A stretch of 43,149 nucleotides of DNA from Holosporaceae bacterium (GCA_031288795.1 JAITQS010000004.1:1-43149); one strand, 5' to 3'; shown: positions 1 through 10,159, numbered from the stretch's first letter. The notes: generated by a model from the letters alone, not told the origin. A program made the numbers and translations.

Positions 1-195
1 TGATTCGACAATATCTGCCGAAAAATCATGATTTTAAGGACGTTGGTGACAAAAGAATCAGAGAAATTGAAAAAAGATTGAATAATCGACCGCGGAAGGT
101 GTTAAAGTACAAAACACCAGATGAGATTATCCACGGACATGACTCTTTTGCTATCGGAACGTGTGGCAATGTTGCACTTCATGTGTGAATGGCAT
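1..195 (+). mobile_element. 3' end of an IS30-family insertion sequence (transposase C-terminus, coding part 3..188)
   Basis: Frame from nt 3 translates IRQYLPKNHDFKDVGDKRIREIEKRLNNRPRKVLKYKTPDEIIHGHDSFAIGTCGNVALHV*; the LNNRPRKVLKYKTPDEI motif is typical of IS30 transposase C-termini. TGTTGCACTTCATGTGTGAAT around the stop resembles an IS30 terminal repeat. Truncated by the window edge. Confidence 0.8.
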
Positions 196-393
196 TTTTC
201 TAGACCCCTTCCTAGACCCGTTAGACCCCTAAACATGTCAAAAATCGCCAATTACAGTCAAGAAAAATTATCGCAGCCCAAAATCGAAGAAATTTTGTTG
301 CGGAATATTATAGACAAAAACTGCTTCTGTAGCATCGCCTGTTTTTTGTCGAAAAAGGTGAAAAGTAAGATTCCTGGGACGAATTAAAAATAC

Positions 394-597
394 ATGAGGG
401 TGATGATGATCAAAACAACAAAAACGCAATCGAAAAAGCCTGAGGCGGCAGCGGATTCAAAACCCGCCCAATTGGCGAAAATAATGTACAGAGGGATTGA
501 AAGATACATAAAAGCGCAACAATCTCAAAACAGAGAGAAAAACTACGGTAAGGCGCTTGACTTTTCCGGCGAACGGAGAGTAAATAGGGGTGGTTAA
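394..597 (+). CDS. hypothetical small protein, first gene of the recombinase module
   Basis: ORF of 67 aa, co-directional and tightly spaced with the DUF2924 gene. Confidence 0.45.
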   Translation: MRVMMIKTTKTQSKKPEAAADSKPAQLAKIMYRGIERYIKAQQSQNREKNYGKALDFSGERRVNRGG

Positions 598-606
598 TTT
601 GTCCAT

Positions 607-1044
607 TTGGAGAATAAAATGACAGATGATTTTAAGGTACTTAAACAAATCTTGGAGCTGGAAACCAAGTCGATAAACGAACTTACAAAATTATGGGAAT
701 CGTTTTACGATCACAAGCCGATGTCGCACAGCAAGACGTATATGGTTTCAAAAATCGCTTATAAAATCCAGGAATTGGCCTATGGCGGACTCTCTGTTGA
801 AACAAGAAAACGACTGGATGATCAGTCATTGAGCATCAACGGCAAAATCGTAAAGAAAAAATACAAACCGCTGATCGGATCGAAAATCGTGAAGGAATAT
901 CACGATAAAACCTATGAAATACTCGTAGTTGAGGGCGGATTTTCGTTCAAAGGTGAAGTCTTTAAATCATTGTCAGCTATCGCCAACAAAATCACCGGCA
1001 CAAAATGGAATGGACTGAAATTTTTCGGGATAAAGCAAGCTTGA
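607..1044 (+). CDS. DUF2924 domain-containing protein
   Basis: ELTKLWESFYDHKPMSHSKTYMVSKIAYKIQELAYGGL...RLDDQ...IVKEYHDKTYEILVVEGGFSFKGEVFKSLSAIANKITGTKWNGLKFFG resembles the DUF2924 family, often adjacent to recombinases in alphaproteobacteria. Confidence 0.75.
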   Translation: MENKMTDDFKVLKQILELETKSINELTKLWESFYDHKPMSHSKTYMVSKIAYKIQELAYGGLSVETRKRLDDQSLSINGKIVKKKYKPLIGSKIVKEYHDKTYEILVVEGGFSFKGEVFKSLSAIANKITGTKWNGLKFFGIKQA

Positions 1045-1077
1045 AGCTTGACCCAATAATTTTTAGGAGATCAACTT

Positions 1078-2409
1078 GTGAATACAGGCAAAAACAAAGT
1101 TAACGGATCCAACGTCACGTTGGTCAGGTGCGCGATTTACACGCGCAAATCAAGTGAAGAAGGACTCGAACAGGAGTTCAACAGCCTTGATGCGCAGAGA
1201 ATTGCGGCCGAAAAATACATTCAGAGCCAAGCGGGAAAGGGCTGGGTTATTTTGCCTCAACACTATGATGACGGCGGATTTTCCGGCGGCAACATGGACA
1301 GACCTGCTTTGCAAGAGCTCCTAAAAGACATTGAACTCAGAAAAATCGACTGCGTTGTGACTTATAAATTGGATCGATTGTCGCGATCTTTGCTTGATTT
1401 TGCAACAATAATGAATGTATTCGACTCAAATGATGTGATCTTCGACACTGTTACCGAGTCGTTTAGCTCTGCGAATTCGTCCGGTCGCCTCATGTTGAAC
1501 ATGCTTTTGAGTTTTGCGCAATATGAACGTGAACTTACCGGAGAACGAATTCGTGATAAATTTCTGGAATCCAAGAAAAAAGGTATGTGGATGGGCGGAT
1601 ATCCGATGCTTGGCTACGATATTAAAGACAGAAAATTATTGATAAATGAGGAAGAAGCTAAGGTTGTCAAATTTATCTATGATCGCTTTATAGAAACCGA
1701 ATCCTGCACGCTAATCGCCGATGAGCTGAACCGCAAAGGTGTTCGCTCGAAATCGCGCTCTCACACGAACGGCAGAAACAAAGGTGAAAAACTATACGAC
1801 AAAAAAGCAATTCGACGAATTCTTGAAAATCAGTATTACAGAGGCTACGTAACCCATAAATGTGAAATTTATAAAGGGCAGCACGAGGCGATAATTGATG
1901 AAGAAAAATGCCTGAAAGTTCAAGAAATATTCGTAAAAAATAAGAACACAAAGCATCAGAAAAAATCGAGCCCATACCCATTGAAGGGATTGCTGAAATG
2001 CGGAAGCTGTGGAGCAACTATGAGTCCCACCGCCTGCAACAATCACGGATTGAAATATCGCTACTATACATGCAGCAACCATATACGTTTTAAAAATTGC
2101 AAATCCGCCGTGAAAAATATTCCGGCAGAAGGTATTGAAAACAAAGTCATGGAAGAGGTTTTGCTGAAACTGAAATCTCCAGAAGTAATGCTGAAAATTC
2201 ATGAATTGGCTCGGGAAAACACTGTGGATGAGGCTCAGTTGCAATTGTCGCTGCGCAATCTTTCAGAGACTTGGAAATACCTGTATCCTCAGGAGCAATC
2301 GCGAATTATGAAAATGTTGGTGAATTCCATTGAATTGCATGAAAACGGCCTTAATATTCAAATGAACATGGACGGTTTTAACTCATTGCTTTTTGGATTG
2401 GGAGTCTAA
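1078..2409 (+). CDS. large serine recombinase (recombinase family protein with zinc ribbon)
   Basis: N-terminal resolvase motif AIYTRKSSEEGLEQEFNSLDAQR, YKLDRLSRSLLDF, QYERELTGERIRDKF; recombinase domain; CGSCGATMSP...YYTCSNH zinc-ribbon motif. GTG start. Confidence 0.93.
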   Translation: MNTGKNKVNGSNVTLVRCAIYTRKSSEEGLEQEFNSLDAQRIAAEKYIQSQAGKGWVILPQHYDDGGFSGGNMDRPALQELLKDIELRKIDCVVTYKLDRLSRSLLDFATIMNVFDSNDVIFDTVTESFSSANSSGRLMLNMLLSFAQYERELTGERIRDKFLESKKKGMWMGGYPMLGYDIKDRKLLINEEEAKVVKFIYDRFIETESCTLIADELNRKGVRSKSRSHTNGRNKGEKLYDKKAIRRILENQYYRGYVTHKCEIYKGQHEAIIDEEKCLKVQEIFVKNKNTKHQKKSSPYPLKGLLKCGSCGATMSPTACNNHGLKYRYYTCSNHIRFKNCKSAVKNIPAEGIENKVMEEVLLKLKSPEVMLKIHELARENTVDEAQLQLSLRNLSETWKYLYPQEQSRIMKMLVNSIELHENGLNIQMNMDGFNSLLFGLGV

Positions 2410-2412
2410 GAA

Positions 2413-2814
2413 ATGACGACTACCAATACCGAAAATTCAATGATAGAAAATGTCTTTATCCCGCTAAAAATTGTAAAACGCGGATCGCACAGTGGGAAAA
2501 TTTTAAGCAAAACCTACTCGGTCGAAAAAACCGAGCCTAACGAAACGCTCGTTGCCGGAATTCTGAAAGCATACCTTTGGGAAAAAATTATCTACGAGCA
2601 GTTTGATGGCAACTTCGAATTGTTTTGCATCAACAACAAATTTTCCAAACGATATGTTCAACAAATCTTGAAATTGAATCTGCTCAGTCCCAAGCTTAAA
2701 GAAGCCATCCTCACCGGGAACCATCCAAAACATCTGCTACTGCGAGATCTTGTTCGCAAACCATTTCCTGTCTCATGGATTGAACAGGAAAAAATGATGG
2801 GGTTCCGAAAATAA
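2413..2814 (+). CDS. hypothetical HTH-like protein accompanying the recombinase
   Basis: 4-bp spacing after the recombinase; FSKRYVQQILKLNLLSPKLKEAILTGNHP resembles HTH-like proteins found downstream of DUF2924/recombinase pairs. Confidence 0.55.
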   Translation: MTTTNTENSMIENVFIPLKIVKRGSHSGKILSKTYSVEKTEPNETLVAGILKAYLWEKIIYEQFDGNFELFCINNKFSKRYVQQILKLNLLSPKLKEAILTGNHPKHLLLRDLVRKPFPVSWIEQEKMMGFRK

Positions 2815-3145
2815 TTTGGTAGTAATTTGAGATAATTAGCTTAATATTAAAAATTAACCTCCATCATGGTAAAAACGATTGAAATCTTACCACCCGTCGG
2901 ATTTTCTTCTACCTTAAAATTTCAGCTAAATATTCTTGAAACTCCAAGCGAAAGAAAGATTCGTCGGGTGACGAGATTATTGCATAATTGGGAGCTCATT
3001 CGCATCGCCTCCACAATATGGGACCATACACATGAACAATCTTTATAAAATGGGGATGACGAAGGCAAAAACACGCCGCCGCCGTAGAGTAGCGGAGGTC
3101 GCGTTTTTTACCATTGGAAGCGTCATTCTTGATACCGCTCTTTAC

Positions 3146-5512
3146 CTATTTTGACCGATAAACATAGTCTCGGAAAGCGTCCATATCTGGTTCGTCACCT
3201 ATGCACTGTAGTATATCCAGGATTTTTTTCGGCATATCCTGACCTCTGTGCTTTAATCCTAACGAGAATGGATGCTCATAATCGAGGATTTCTGGTTTTC
3301 TTAATTTTTTGGATAAATCCGTAACTACTGCCAATGCTTCCGCGTAATTACGACCAAGGCAAATTGGAAAACCGCGCTTATCAATGGGGCGGTCGAATTC
3401 AGGGCTCAGCCTCACGTCGAAGCTGATCGGTTGCCCATAGAAAACTCCTTCCAAATAGGAAAGCAACGTCCCGGGACCTATATTTACATGTCCTCTTTTT
3501 GTGTCAAGATCATACTTGTAATGGGTAAGTCTTGTAAAGATTCCTCCTGAATCTCCCACCTGAAAATCGCCATTGACGTAGACAAAATCTTCCCGCGTTA
3601 ACTTTGCGTCTTTGAATGCCTTATCCAAATCCACAGCAATTTTTTTTGCTTGCTCGTCCGACTCCGGGTAAATCGCTATAAATTTTCCTTTTTGCGAAAA
3701 TGGTGGCGACAGAGCAGCGCGTGTTCGTCCATATCTTGGGGCGTTGTAACACAGCCTGAGTGTAGGAATACTAGAAAAGAATTTGTACTGAACTTTTTGC
3801 TTTTCTAAATATGGGATTACTATTTCCGCAATTTTCTTGGCTGATGAAATTCTTGCAGAAATATGCATCTTCCATCCGATGTCGTTTTGGTTACGCCTTT
3901 CCGAAAATAAATATAAAAAAAGCCGGGAAGGATGTCTCATATTTCCAGTGTATTCAATTGCGCAAGGCGAAACAAGGGGATTCTCCATAGGATATTTCAG
4001 ATAGGGAGCTGTAAACGACGCTCTTAAGGATGGGTATGTTTCTCCTAACATGTCAACAAAGTCATCAAATTCCTTGTCAAGAGTCTCGTTGCTGCCGTAT
4101 AATTTATGCTCCGTAGGATTGCCGCCTTGCCACTCAGCTTCTTTACTCTCAGCTAACTTGGCTTTCCAATCGAAACCGTCAAAGGCTGGTTTCCAAATTC
4201 CGAGCTCGTATAATTTTTCAATGGCAGCGGTGTTTCCGTCGTCGCCGAGCGTTTCCAGTATAACTCTTGCAGCGTTATAGGTTGTTTTAACCTTCCGATC
4301 GTCTTGCACGATTGCTTCCGCTAACTTATCTACATTCTCTTTAGTTGGCGTCTTTAGCGTTGTTTTGAGCAGGTCTTGATTCAGTGGGGCATCCTTCACA
4401 TCCGTAGGTTCGCCAATACCGGCAATGGGAGGGATTATTCCGTTATACTTTGGATTGTCGACTATGTCTGAAACTTTTTTCGGCAAAATAATACCTCTAT
4501 TCTTCAAACTACTGAAGCAAGGAATATAGGTATTAGCATCAATATCATAGGTCTTTATATAACTTCTAAAAAGAGATGGCCTAATGATTTCTTTATTGCC
4601 TTCTTTACCCCAAAAAACCATGTCTTCTCCGGGAATCAATAGTTTGGCGTAAAGCGCGCCCCCTTCTCCCACCTGGAAATGGTCGTCGATATACAAAAAA
4701 TCCTCTCTAGATAATCCTTTTCTCTTGAAGGCGGACTCCAGATATTCCAACGAACTCTTAAGTAGGACAGCACCTTCAAAAAACAGCACTATGCTGCCTT
4801 TGACGGTCTGCTGTCCATAATATCTTTTTCTGATCGTCTCGGCATTGGCAGCATATAAGTAAGAAAAGTTGTATCGCTTTCCTTTGTTCCTTTCATGTAA
4901 ACTCCGTACCTCCCCTAGGACCGTCTTAAACGACGAGAATCTAGGAGCAATGCTTAGTGTCCACCCGGCTGGTTTATTCCATTGCGGAGAATAGTTAAAT
5001 TCTTCTCGATCTATCATGGGGCCGATGCGTTCGTACACAACCGGAAACGTGAGTTGTTGAACAGCATCGTCTGTTGTAGATTCCTTGAAATCCTGCTTTG
5101 TTCCTACGGTTTGGTTATATTTCTCAATATCATCTTTTTTCTTCTGGTAGTCCTCAAATGAATTACATATATATTTTTCTTTTTCTTCTTTAGGGGTTTG
5201 TGGCTTTTCCCAAATCCCAAGCCTATAAACTTCGTTTCTTGCGTATGGATTTCCATATTCGGCAAGCGTTTCCAGCGCTTTTCTGTTCAACATATTTTCC
5301 GAATCTCGCTCCAGGGCTTCCCCCAAAGCTTCTATATTTTGCTCGGTGGGATTGCTCAGCGCTGCTGCCGCCGATGAATTGTCTTTGCTCTGCTCCGCGG
5401 CACTGCTACTAGTAGCTGTGGGGGCTGCGCTACCGGGATAACTGATGGTAAAATTTAGAGCGACCCAAAAACACAATAGCACGCATTTTTTTTTGTTCAT
5501 GTTTGTCTCCAT
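3146..5512 (-). CDS. predicted exported protein with two copies of a RamC/LanKC N-terminal-like segment
   Basis: 788-aa ORF with N-terminal hydrophobic signal (KKKCVLLCFWVALNFTISYPGSAA). Internal duplication: REDFLYIDDHFQVGEGGALYAKL / REDFVYVNGDFQVGDSGGIFTRL and LGIWEKP / LGIWKPA. GWKMHISA...PYLEKQKVQYKF...GKFIAIYP resembles class III lanthionine synthetase N-terminal motifs. Confidence 0.75.
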   Translation of the reverse strand: METNMNKKKCVLLCFWVALNFTISYPGSAAPTATSSSAAEQSKDNSSAAAALSNPTEQNIEALGEALERDSENMLNRKALETLAEYGNPYARNEVYRLGIWEKPQTPKEEKEKYICNSFEDYQKKKDDIEKYNQTVGTKQDFKESTTDDAVQQLTFPVVYERIGPMIDREEFNYSPQWNKPAGWTLSIAPRFSSFKTVLGEVRSLHERNKGKRYNFSYLYAANAETIRKRYYGQQTVKGSIVLFFEGAVLLKSSLEYLESAFKRKGLSREDFLYIDDHFQVGEGGALYAKLLIPGEDMVFWGKEGNKEIIRPSLFRSYIKTYDIDANTYIPCFSSLKNRGIILPKKVSDIVDNPKYNGIIPPIAGIGEPTDVKDAPLNQDLLKTTLKTPTKENVDKLAEAIVQDDRKVKTTYNAARVILETLGDDGNTAAIEKLYELGIWKPAFDGFDWKAKLAESKEAEWQGGNPTEHKLYGSNETLDKEFDDFVDMLGETYPSLRASFTAPYLKYPMENPLVSPCAIEYTGNMRHPSRLFLYLFSERRNQNDIGWKMHISARISSAKKIAEIVIPYLEKQKVQYKFFSSIPTLRLCYNAPRYGRTRAALSPPFSQKGKFIAIYPESDEQAKKIAVDLDKAFKDAKLTREDFVYVNGDFQVGDSGGIFTRLTHYKYDLDTKRGHVNIGPGTLLSYLEGVFYGQPISFDVRLSPEFDRPIDKRGFPICLGRNYAEALAVVTDLSKKLRKPEILDYEHPFSLGLKHRGQDMPKKILDILQCIGDEPDMDAFRDYVYRSK

Positions 5513-5751
5513 TTAATCAAAAAACCAATTATTCGCAATTATGTGCCGCCCAGAAGCTCCCTTCGGCAAACGATCTTTGCGCATGGCAAAATACCACATT
5601 TATAATTACACTAATTATACAACGACAATTGTTAATATTTTGCTAATTTTTTCTAAAAATAAAAAAACTTCCGAAATTGATCTGATCTGGATGGCAAGAA
5701 TAGCCTAGCGAAATCCATTGTCATTTTTTTGCTGATATTTTCAAGTTATTT

Positions 5752-5850
5752 TCAGGCTTTCTCATTCCCGACGGCGCGAAGCACACTCTCCACCAATTAC
5801 CATACTGACAGAAAATTGTAAAATTTCCGTTAATTTTGTGCTCGTTAACA
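5752..5850 (-). repeat. dispersed repeat, copy 2
   Basis: Reverse complement matches 18017-18112. Confidence 0.85.
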
Positions 5851-5950
5851 TTTTTTGGCGCCATTAATTTGAAAAGCATGGAAGTAAAAATCAAGATTCT
5901 TTTATAATAAATCCAAATCTCCACAAGATGAGTCCCCACACCTAGTAAAA

Positions 5951-7789
5951 TTATTTTTTCATTTGGTAAGGTATTTCTACAATAACGCGGGTCTCCTCGC
6001 TGGTCTGTTTGCGATAGAACAGCGCGGTTTTTAAAATGGTCGCCGTTTGATTGTGGAGAATATTTTGCCAAAATTGTCCCGGCACAAAACTCGGCATAAT
6101 CACAATGGTTTTGCCTTTTTCCGGATCACGTTCATCCAGTTCCGAGAGAAAATCCAGAAAAGGATTTACCACAGACCGATAAGGAGAGCTCAATATCATC
6201 AGTGGAATAGCAAAATTCATGGACCTCCAGGCCAATTTCAGTTTATCCACCTCCCTTTGGTCGACGTTTACAATCACCGCTACGACGTCGTCCGATAGCG
6301 AACTGGCGAATCTCAACGCCGCCAAAGTTCCTTTGTGCATTCGGGAAATCGGCACCACCACCTTTGGTTTAGTTTCTCCCATGGGTTTCAGAAATTTTCC
6401 CAATCCACCTCTTTTTAGATCCAATTCCACGTTGGTTACCTGATATCTGCGATTAATCTTCAAGAATACGGAAAAAAATATGGGAACCAACAGCAATATT
6501 ATCCAGGCTCCATTCAAGAAGTTGCTCTGTATGATGACCAGCAGCGTTACCAGGGTTGCCAGCGATCCGAAAGCGTTCAAGGCGACTTTTATGTGCCAAT
6601 TTTTTCCCCTCATGCGGATCCAGTATTTTACCATTCCAGCCTGAGACAACGTAAATGACGAAAAAACTCCCAGAGAATACAGCGTAATAAGTGAAAATGA
6701 ATCGGATTCGAATATGAGTATTAGCACCATCGACACCAGAGCCAGCATAACAATGCCGTTGGAATAGGCTAAACGATCTCCGAGATTGGCAAAACTGGTG
6801 GGAATATACTTTTTTTCGGCAAGAATGCTAGCTAATCGAGGAAATCCTGAAAAGGCAGAATTGGCGGCAATCAACAAGATGAACACGGTCATTAATTGTA
6901 TGAGATAATAAAAAAAACCACGACCAAACAATTGATGGGACATCTGGGATATGACGCTTTCGTTTTCCAGAAATACCAAATGAAATTTATCTGCCACAAA
7001 AGTAAGCCCCAGGAACAAAAAAACAAGGATACAGAACATAACCACCAGCGTTACGCGAGCGTTTTTATATTGGGGCTTGTGGAAGGAACTGACTCCGCCG
7101 GCAATGGCCTCAATACCGGTAAGTACAGAGCATCCGTAGGCAAACGCCCGCAGCAGTACCACGATAATCAGCAAATTCGAGGCTTCGGTGACGCCACATT
7201 CCGGAATGACATTACTTTCCGGAACCGACTTCCCAAGACCAACTATTATCATCCCGAAGGCCACTAAAATGAAGCCATAGGTGGGAACCGTTAGTAGACG
7301 AGAAGATGCCTTTGCGCCCCGCAAGTTTGATACGGTGATGATCAGCAGCGATACCATGCAGAACGATACCGAGTGCTCCGCAAAAGACGGAAATGCCGAT
7401 ACAACTGCCCTCGCCCCAACGGATAAACTCACCGCCACCGTAAGCGTATAGTCTATTAGAAGAGCGGAGGCCGTGATTAGTCCTAAAAATTCTCCGAGGT
7501 TTTCGTGCACTACGGTAAATGCTCCGCCTCCATCCGGATAAGCTTCTATGCTCTGCCAATAGGAAACGGACACAACGAATATTAGTCCCACTATGGCGCC
7601 GGCCACCGGCATGGAAAACGAATGGGCAAACATTAGTCCAAGAGCCAGCAAAATTTCGTCCGTAGCGTAGGATATGGACGACAAAACGTCCGAAAAAAAT
7701 ACCGCCAACGCTTTGGTTTTACTGTAGCGCTCAGAAATTATATTTTCGGTTTTTAGCGGATTTCCAAATATAATTCTATTTAGATTCAT
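5951..7789 (-). CDS. APC-superfamily permease, KimA/YdaO-like (possible K+ importer)
   Basis: IIFGNPLKTENIISERYSKTKALAVFFSDVLSSISYATDEILLAL...AYPDGGGAFTVVHENLGEFLGLITASALLIDYTLTVAVSLSVGARAVVSAFP matches the KimA-like family pattern. Start placed at MNLNRIIFG. Confidence 0.85.
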   Translation of the reverse strand: MNLNRIIFGNPLKTENIISERYSKTKALAVFFSDVLSSISYATDEILLALGLMFAHSFSMPVAGAIVGLIFVVSVSYWQSIEAYPDGGGAFTVVHENLGEFLGLITASALLIDYTLTVAVSLSVGARAVVSAFPSFAEHSVSFCMVSLLIITVSNLRGAKASSRLLTVPTYGFILVAFGMIIVGLGKSVPESNVIPECGVTEASNLLIIVVLLRAFAYGCSVLTGIEAIAGGVSSFHKPQYKNARVTLVVMFCILVFLFLGLTFVADKFHLVFLENESVISQMSHQLFGRGFFYYLIQLMTVFILLIAANSAFSGFPRLASILAEKKYIPTSFANLGDRLAYSNGIVMLALVSMVLILIFESDSFSLITLYSLGVFSSFTLSQAGMVKYWIRMRGKNWHIKVALNAFGSLATLVTLLVIIQSNFLNGAWIILLLVPIFFSVFLKINRRYQVTNVELDLKRGGLGKFLKPMGETKPKVVVPISRMHKGTLAALRFASSLSDDVVAVIVNVDQREVDKLKLAWRSMNFAIPLMILSSPYRSVVNPFLDFLSELDERDPEKGKTIVIMPSFVPGQFWQNILHNQTATILKTALFYRKQTSEETRVIVEIPYQMKK

Positions 7790-8141
7790 TGGTATCTCGC
7801 ATGAGTGTTTTAAGCTCATTGAGCTCCGTTTGCAAATCCATACGCTTCTGCAGTTCCATATTATTAGATTGTATAAGTTCCAGAATCCTTTTTCGCAGAG
7901 TTTTTATCTCGCGAATCAGAACGCTCATGTAATTTCTGGAATGAACCACAAACTGGGCATCGGCTTTATTTTGCTCACCGCTACGGTAGTCGAAAAGCGC
8001 AACCGGATTACCATCGACGTCCGGCGATACCCACACCGTATCCACGTCTTCTTCCTCCACAACCCTCCACGGAGCAGGAGATGCTGCCTTCAATTTTTCC
8101 TCCAGATAATTCATATCTTCTGGAGTAAGGACCTGTTTCAT
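7776..8141 (-). CDS. hypothetical protein, coiled-coil C-terminus, Ea22/Ead-like N-terminal pattern
   Basis: MKQVLTPEDMNYLEEKLKAASPAPWRVVEEEDVDTVWVSPDVDGNPVALFDYRSGEQNKADAQFVVHSRNYMSVLIREI; overlaps the permease start by 14 nt. Confidence 0.6.
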   Translation of the reverse strand: MKQVLTPEDMNYLEEKLKAASPAPWRVVEEEDVDTVWVSPDVDGNPVALFDYRSGEQNKADAQFVVHSRNYMSVLIREIKTLRKRILELIQSNNMELQKRMDLQTELNELKTLMRDTNESK

Positions 8142-8170
8142 TTGGCTCCACCTAGTCCCCCACAAAATAG

Positions 8171-8671
8171 CTATGCAACAGCGGTTGGCTCGTCTGCTAT
8201 TTGCTGCTGTGCTTCGCTTTCCGATTTCGCCACGCTCAATCTTATCGGTACCGCTACTTCCGGATGTAAATTAATCGATAAATTATAAATGCCGATATGT
8301 TTGATGGGAGCACTCAAATTTATCTGGCCGGCATTAACATTGATTCCCGATTCCCGTATGGCAGCGGCAATATCTCGGCTGCTGACGGATCCATACAAAT
8401 TCCCTTTCTCGCTAGCCTGGCGAACTAACGCAACGGAAAAATTATTTATTTTTTCGGCAATTTTCAAAGCTTCAGTTCTTGTTTCAGCGTTTGTTGCCTC
8501 GATTTGGGCTCTTTTTTCTTCGAAATATTTTTTATTTTCGTTTGTAGCTCTTAGGGCAATTTTTTTCGGTAATAGATAATTTCTAGCAAAGCCGGGCTTA
8601 ACACTAACCACATCCCCAATGTTTCCGAGCTTCACCACCCTCTGGAGCAAAATAACTTTTACATGTTCCAT
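8171..8671 (-). CDS. rplI: 50S ribosomal protein L9
   Basis: MEHVKVILLQRVVKLGNIGDVVSVKPGFARNYLLPKKIALRAT is the L9 N-terminal signature; start trimmed from the 222-aa ORF. Confidence 0.96.
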   Translation of the reverse strand: MEHVKVILLQRVVKLGNIGDVVSVKPGFARNYLLPKKIALRATNENKKYFEEKRAQIEATNAETRTEALKIAEKINNFSVALVRQASEKGNLYGSVSSRDIAAAIRESGINVNAGQINLSAPIKHIGIYNLSINLHPEVAVPIRLSVAKSESEAQQQIADEPTAVA

Positions 8672-8706
8672 AAAATCCCCTATTATTTTCAATTTACATA
8701 CAACAA

Positions 8707-8792
8707 TGGTGGAGGGGGTAAGATTTGAACTTACGTAGACTTCCGTCGGCAGATTTACAGTCTGCTGCCATTGACCGCTCGGCCACCCCTCC
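8707..8792 (-). tRNA. tRNA-Tyr (GTA), CCA encoded
   Basis: Reverse complement ggaggggtggccgagcggtcaatggcagcagactGTAaatctgccgacggaagtctacgtaagttcaaatcttaccccctccacca folds as a class II tRNA with a GTA anticodon. Confidence 0.95.
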
Positions 8793-8908
8793 CAAAAAGA
8801 GATACAAGTGCTGCTATATAAGCATAGGGAGGTAGGCATGTCAATAGAGAGCTCGTTGCATAGCGAATCTTTTTCGTACTGACTTTCCGAAACCCCCGCA
8901 ACGGTTAC

Positions 8909-9262
8909 TCAGGGCTCCAGTTGGGAAATAATTTCATTCACAAGTTTAGATAATTTTTCACTTTTGGGAGAACTATTTTTATCTCCGTGAAACAAAGATG
9001 GATCAAACTCTTTTAGCTGATGCGGTTCTATTTGTTTTAGGTCCAGGTGCCGGAGCGCTAAATTTTGAATTCTTTCCGGAGATGTAAGTGATTTCCACTC
9101 GGCCTTTAAAATATGCTGATTCTTTTTCTCCCGAAGGATTTCCTTTTGGGCGATTTTTATCTTATCCTCGATGGAAATGACCGAATATTTTAAATAAAAC
9201 ATCCAGGATCCCGCCAAAAAGACGAGCACAATAAAAAAAATCGTAGTTTTTTTAGCCACCAT
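8909..9262 (-). CDS. ftsL: cell division protein FtsL-like
   Basis: Single N-terminal TM then coiled coil and SLTSPERIQNLALRHLDLKQIEPHQL; directly downstream of rsmH. Confidence 0.8.
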   Translation of the reverse strand: MVAKKTTIFFIVLVFLAGSWMFYLKYSVISIEDKIKIAQKEILREKKNQHILKAEWKSLTSPERIQNLALRHLDLKQIEPHQLKEFDPSLFHGDKNSSPKSEKLSKLVNEIISQLEP

Positions 9263-9307
9263 TTTGCAATATCCTTCGAAGGCCCTCTAATTTTCCGGGC
9301 GATAATA

Positions 9308-10159
9308 TTATAGCATACAAATTCCCCGAAGTTTAGCGGATCTGCTTTTGGAATTGGCTTGCAATTCCTCCTCCGATGGGGTTATCGGTTTTTTGGTGAG
9401 CGGAGCGAATTTTTCTGTGGCGCACATTTTCCGAAAAAACAATTTTACTATCCTATCTTCGAGGGAATGGAAACTCACCACCAAAATTTTTCCGTTAGGC
9501 TTTAGCAGGTTGACCGAATCTGCCAATATTTTTTCCAATTCTTCCAGCTCATTATTCACGAAGATCCGCAGTGCCTGAAAGGTTTTGGTGGCGGGGTCTA
9601 TTTTTCCTTTTTTTCCGATGCATTTTTTTATTATGTTAGCCAGGTCCTCGGTATTTTGTATATTTTTGAGATTTTGTTTTATATTTTTAGCAATTCTACG
9701 GGAGAAATGTTCTTCACCGAATTTGTAGATGATGTCGGCCAGGTCATTTTCGGAATATTTTTTTAGTATGTCCAGAGCGGTTTCATCACACAATCCCATG
9801 GACATGTCTAGGGGGCCTGATAGTTTAAACGAGAAGCCTCGGGTTGGATCCGCCAGCTGGAAATTGGATACTCCGAGATCCAGCACAATGCCGTCCACCG
9901 GATTCTGCAGCATGGACTTTATGTTACTGAATTTTTCATGGAAAAATCTGAATCTCCGGAGATATTTTTTTCCGAAGGCATCGGCTATTTCCCGGACCTC
10001 ATCGTCACGGTCGCAGGCTATGACGCTGCAATTTGCCGATTCCAACAGGGCACGGGAATATCCTCCGCCGCCGAAAGTTCCGTCGAAATATACCTTGTCG
10101 TCTGCCGGAGACAGCAGCTGCAGTACCTCCTTCAGCAGAACAGATTTATGTTCCCGCAT
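9308..10159 (-). CDS. rsmH: 16S rRNA (cytosine(1402)-N(4))-methyltransferase
   Basis: HKSVLLKEVLQLL...FDGTFGGGGYSRALLE...GIVLDLGVSNFQLADPTRGFSF...TFQALRIFVNNELEELE...FHSLEDRIVK. Confidence 0.96.
   Translation of the reverse strand: MREHKSVLLKEVLQLLSPADDKVYFDGTFGGGGYSRALLESANCSVIACDRDDEVREIADAFGKKYLRRFRFFHEKFSNIKSMLQNPVDGIVLDLGVSNFQLADPTRGFSFKLSGPLDMSMGLCDETALDILKKYSENDLADIIYKFGEEHFSRRIAKNIKQNLKNIQNTEDLANIIKKCIGKKGKIDPATKTFQALRIFVNNELEELEKILADSVNLLKPNGKILVVSFHSLEDRIVKLFFRKMCATEKFAPLTKKPITPSEEELQANSKSRSAKLRGICML

Noticed and set aside
3060-3115. GC-rich stretch followed by GTTTTTT as a terminator
   Set aside because: Stem pairing is imperfect with several mismatches; not strong enough to annotate.
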